Origin: an uncultured bacterium
GTDB lineage: Bacteria; Vulcanimicrobiota; CADAWZ01
NCBI GenBank assembly: GCA_902790465.1
Contig: CADASF010000020.1
Location: 1-54,450 of the forward strand
Direction of reading: 5' to 3'
Length of the DNA stretch: 54,450 bases
Positions 53,477 to 54,450 of the stretch are shown one piece after another (the first letter of the stretch is position 1; each line of letters opens with the position of its first letter). The notes beneath the pieces are model-generated. The model made no database searches. It had not been told where the DNA came from and saw nothing but the letters and a program-made list of their open reading frames with translations. The position numbers and the translations under genes were made by a program.

Positions 53477-54450
53477 TTAAAGATTGATCCACAAAGCAGG
53501 CCGAGCCACAACATAACGAATGTAAACAGAATAGTAACTACTGAGCTCACCACCAACATCAAAAAAATAGACATAATGAATACTATGAGGACGAAGAGAA
53601 CGAATCCACCAAACACTATAACCATTATTAGCTACTAAAGCACCATTTTTTACTGCATAATCAGTAGCCTTACATTGTCTCGCAGTATCATTAGCAAAAT
53701 ATTTTTTTGCCTCTTCTTTACTAAGCAAAAACACATTATCACCTGTGCCAACATCTGAAAGATTAGAAAGATTTATAAATTTCTTATCATCTTCACTAAA
53801 GGCTTTATTATAAAAATCACCATTCAACCACTTGCGAATCTCACTATTTTTCCAAACATTAAAAATACTGTCAAAACGCTTTGCATCAAGACCATAACGA
53901 GAAATAACAAGCATTTTACCATTTTCTATTGACAATACCTGCCATTCAATAGGCTGAACTTGACCATTTGATGTCTGCGGATAACTGCCAAATTTTATAT
54001 AATCACCAACTTTTGCATTTTTAAAAGGATTTCCCTGTTGCTGTGTTTGTTGCGTTGCCTTCTTTGTTATTGTTGATTGTTGAGTTTGTGTCTGTTTGGT
54101 TATTTGCTGTTTTGCCTGTTGTTGCTGTTGTGCTTCTTGCTGTCCTTTTGGTTTTCCACAGTTGCCACAAAATTTAGTCGTATTTACAGTACCACAAACG
54201 CAAGTCCAATCTAAAGATTTTGGATCAGGTTTAGCCGTTCCACAATTACCACAGAAATTGGTTGTATTTACACAACCACAAGAACAAGTCCATTCATTTT
54301 GACTTGAAGAAGTATTTTGTTTTTGTACTTTTTGAGTTTGTGGTTGAGTTATCGGCTTTGGTGTATAATTCCAACCCAAAGACAAAGCAAAAGATTCAAT
54401 AATAAAATTAATCCAATCCTGTGAAAGCCCCTTATTTTCAAGCTGTATCT
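53477..54450 (-). CDS. DUF6273 protein with two zinc ribbons, paralog 1 (N-terminus outside window)
   Basis: The frame is open to the right edge (about 324 codons here). The visible N-terminal end is DWINFIIESFALSLGW, which looks like the end of a helical domain, so the internal TTG at 54385 is not the start. Two Cys4 zinc ribbons follow (WTCSCGCVNTTNFCGNCG and WTCVCGTVNTTKFCGNCG), then a Gln-rich linker of about 50 residues, and a DUF6273 domain ending ARPALWINL. The two ribbons before a binding domain suggest a multi-domain receptor or effector; function unknown. Confidence 0.8.
   Translation of the reverse strand, partial: IQLENKGLSQDWINFIIESFALSLGWNYTPKPITQPQTQKVQKQNTSSSQNEWTCSCGCVNTTNFCGNCGTAKPDPKSLDWTCVCGTVNTTKFCGNCGKPKGQQEAQQQQQAKQQITKQTQTQQSTITKKATQQTQQQGNPFKNAKVGDYIKFGSYPQTSNGQVQPIEWQVLSIENGKMLVISRYGLDAKRFDSIFNVWKNSEIRKWLNGDFYNKAFSEDDKKFINLSNLSDVGTGDNVFLLSKEEAKKYFANDTARQCKATDYAVKNGALVANNGYSVWWIRSLRPHSIHYVYFFDVGGELSSYYSVYIRYVVARPALWINL

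Overview
The window is AT-rich DNA, densely coded and mostly on the minus strand. It appears to come from an uncultured, probably diderm bacterium. Pointers to an outer envelope are type IV pilus/type II secretion-like pseudopilins with a GspF/PilC protein, two LolA-like periplasmic proteins, lipoproteins, an exported HtrA protease and an AlgI/AlgX-type polymer acetylation cluster. The giant TPR-kinase, the DUF6273 proteins and the PPDK-centred metabolism recall candidate-phylum genomes such as Riflebacteria. That placement is a weak inference, because no 16S or other marker is present apart from rpsT.

Layout. 1-3511 (-): one very long repeat-coding gene (9- and 10-residue Pro/Val/Glu repeats with Lys/Ser boxes) that runs off the left edge and is broken by two indels in the repeats. 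3680-4609 (+): S51-type peptidase. 4669-5127 (-): small membrane protein. 5246-11330 (-): pilus-like cluster (GspF/PilC, two prepilins, a 988-residue PilX-like protein), with a duplicated hairpin-plus-promoter module. 11499-12791 (-): SCIFF-type radical SAM/SPASM maturase with no visible substrate peptide. 13054-13350 (+): rpsT. 13412-16249 (-): ppdK. 16491-22852 (+): a 1932-residue TPR/protein-kinase protein and a small TPR protein. 22925-25246: rfbC, a lipoprotein and a LolA-like protein with a repetitive linker. 25433-28259 (-): AMIN/phosphodiester glycosidase, STAS and YtxH-like proteins. 28375-37172 (-): an eight-gene envelope and signalling operon. 37274-37439 (-): two tRNA-Thr genes behind a consensus promoter. 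37615-41419 (+): metabolic operon of aldehyde dehydrogenase, a cNMP-fold/phosphofructokinase fusion and a metallo-beta-lactamase-fold protein. 41462-47309 (-): one MBOAT acyltransferase (AlgI type) followed by four tandem AlgX/AlgJ-like SGNH paralogs. 47481-50136 (+): GT-C-like membrane protein and a secreted protein. 50206-51852 (-): internally duplicated Amj-type lipid II flippase. 51853-52629: gene-free stretch of nested palindromic elements. 52630-54450 (-): two DUF6273 paralogs.

The most interesting signals are five. (1) The two DUF6273 paralogs have C-termini that differ almost only at first and second codon positions beside near-identical flanks, as in targets of diversity-generating retroelements. 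(2) A cyclic-nucleotide-binding fold is fused to phosphofructokinase, with an Asp-to-Asn change in the GGDG motif. (3) A tandem-duplicated Amj is present. (4) Four acetyltransferase paralogs follow a single MBOAT gene. (5) Palindromic elements are nested inside one another, one with an apparent 7-bp target duplication. Short perfect tandem duplications (13, 13 and 15 bp) recur in the window and are either a mutational habit or an assembly artefact.
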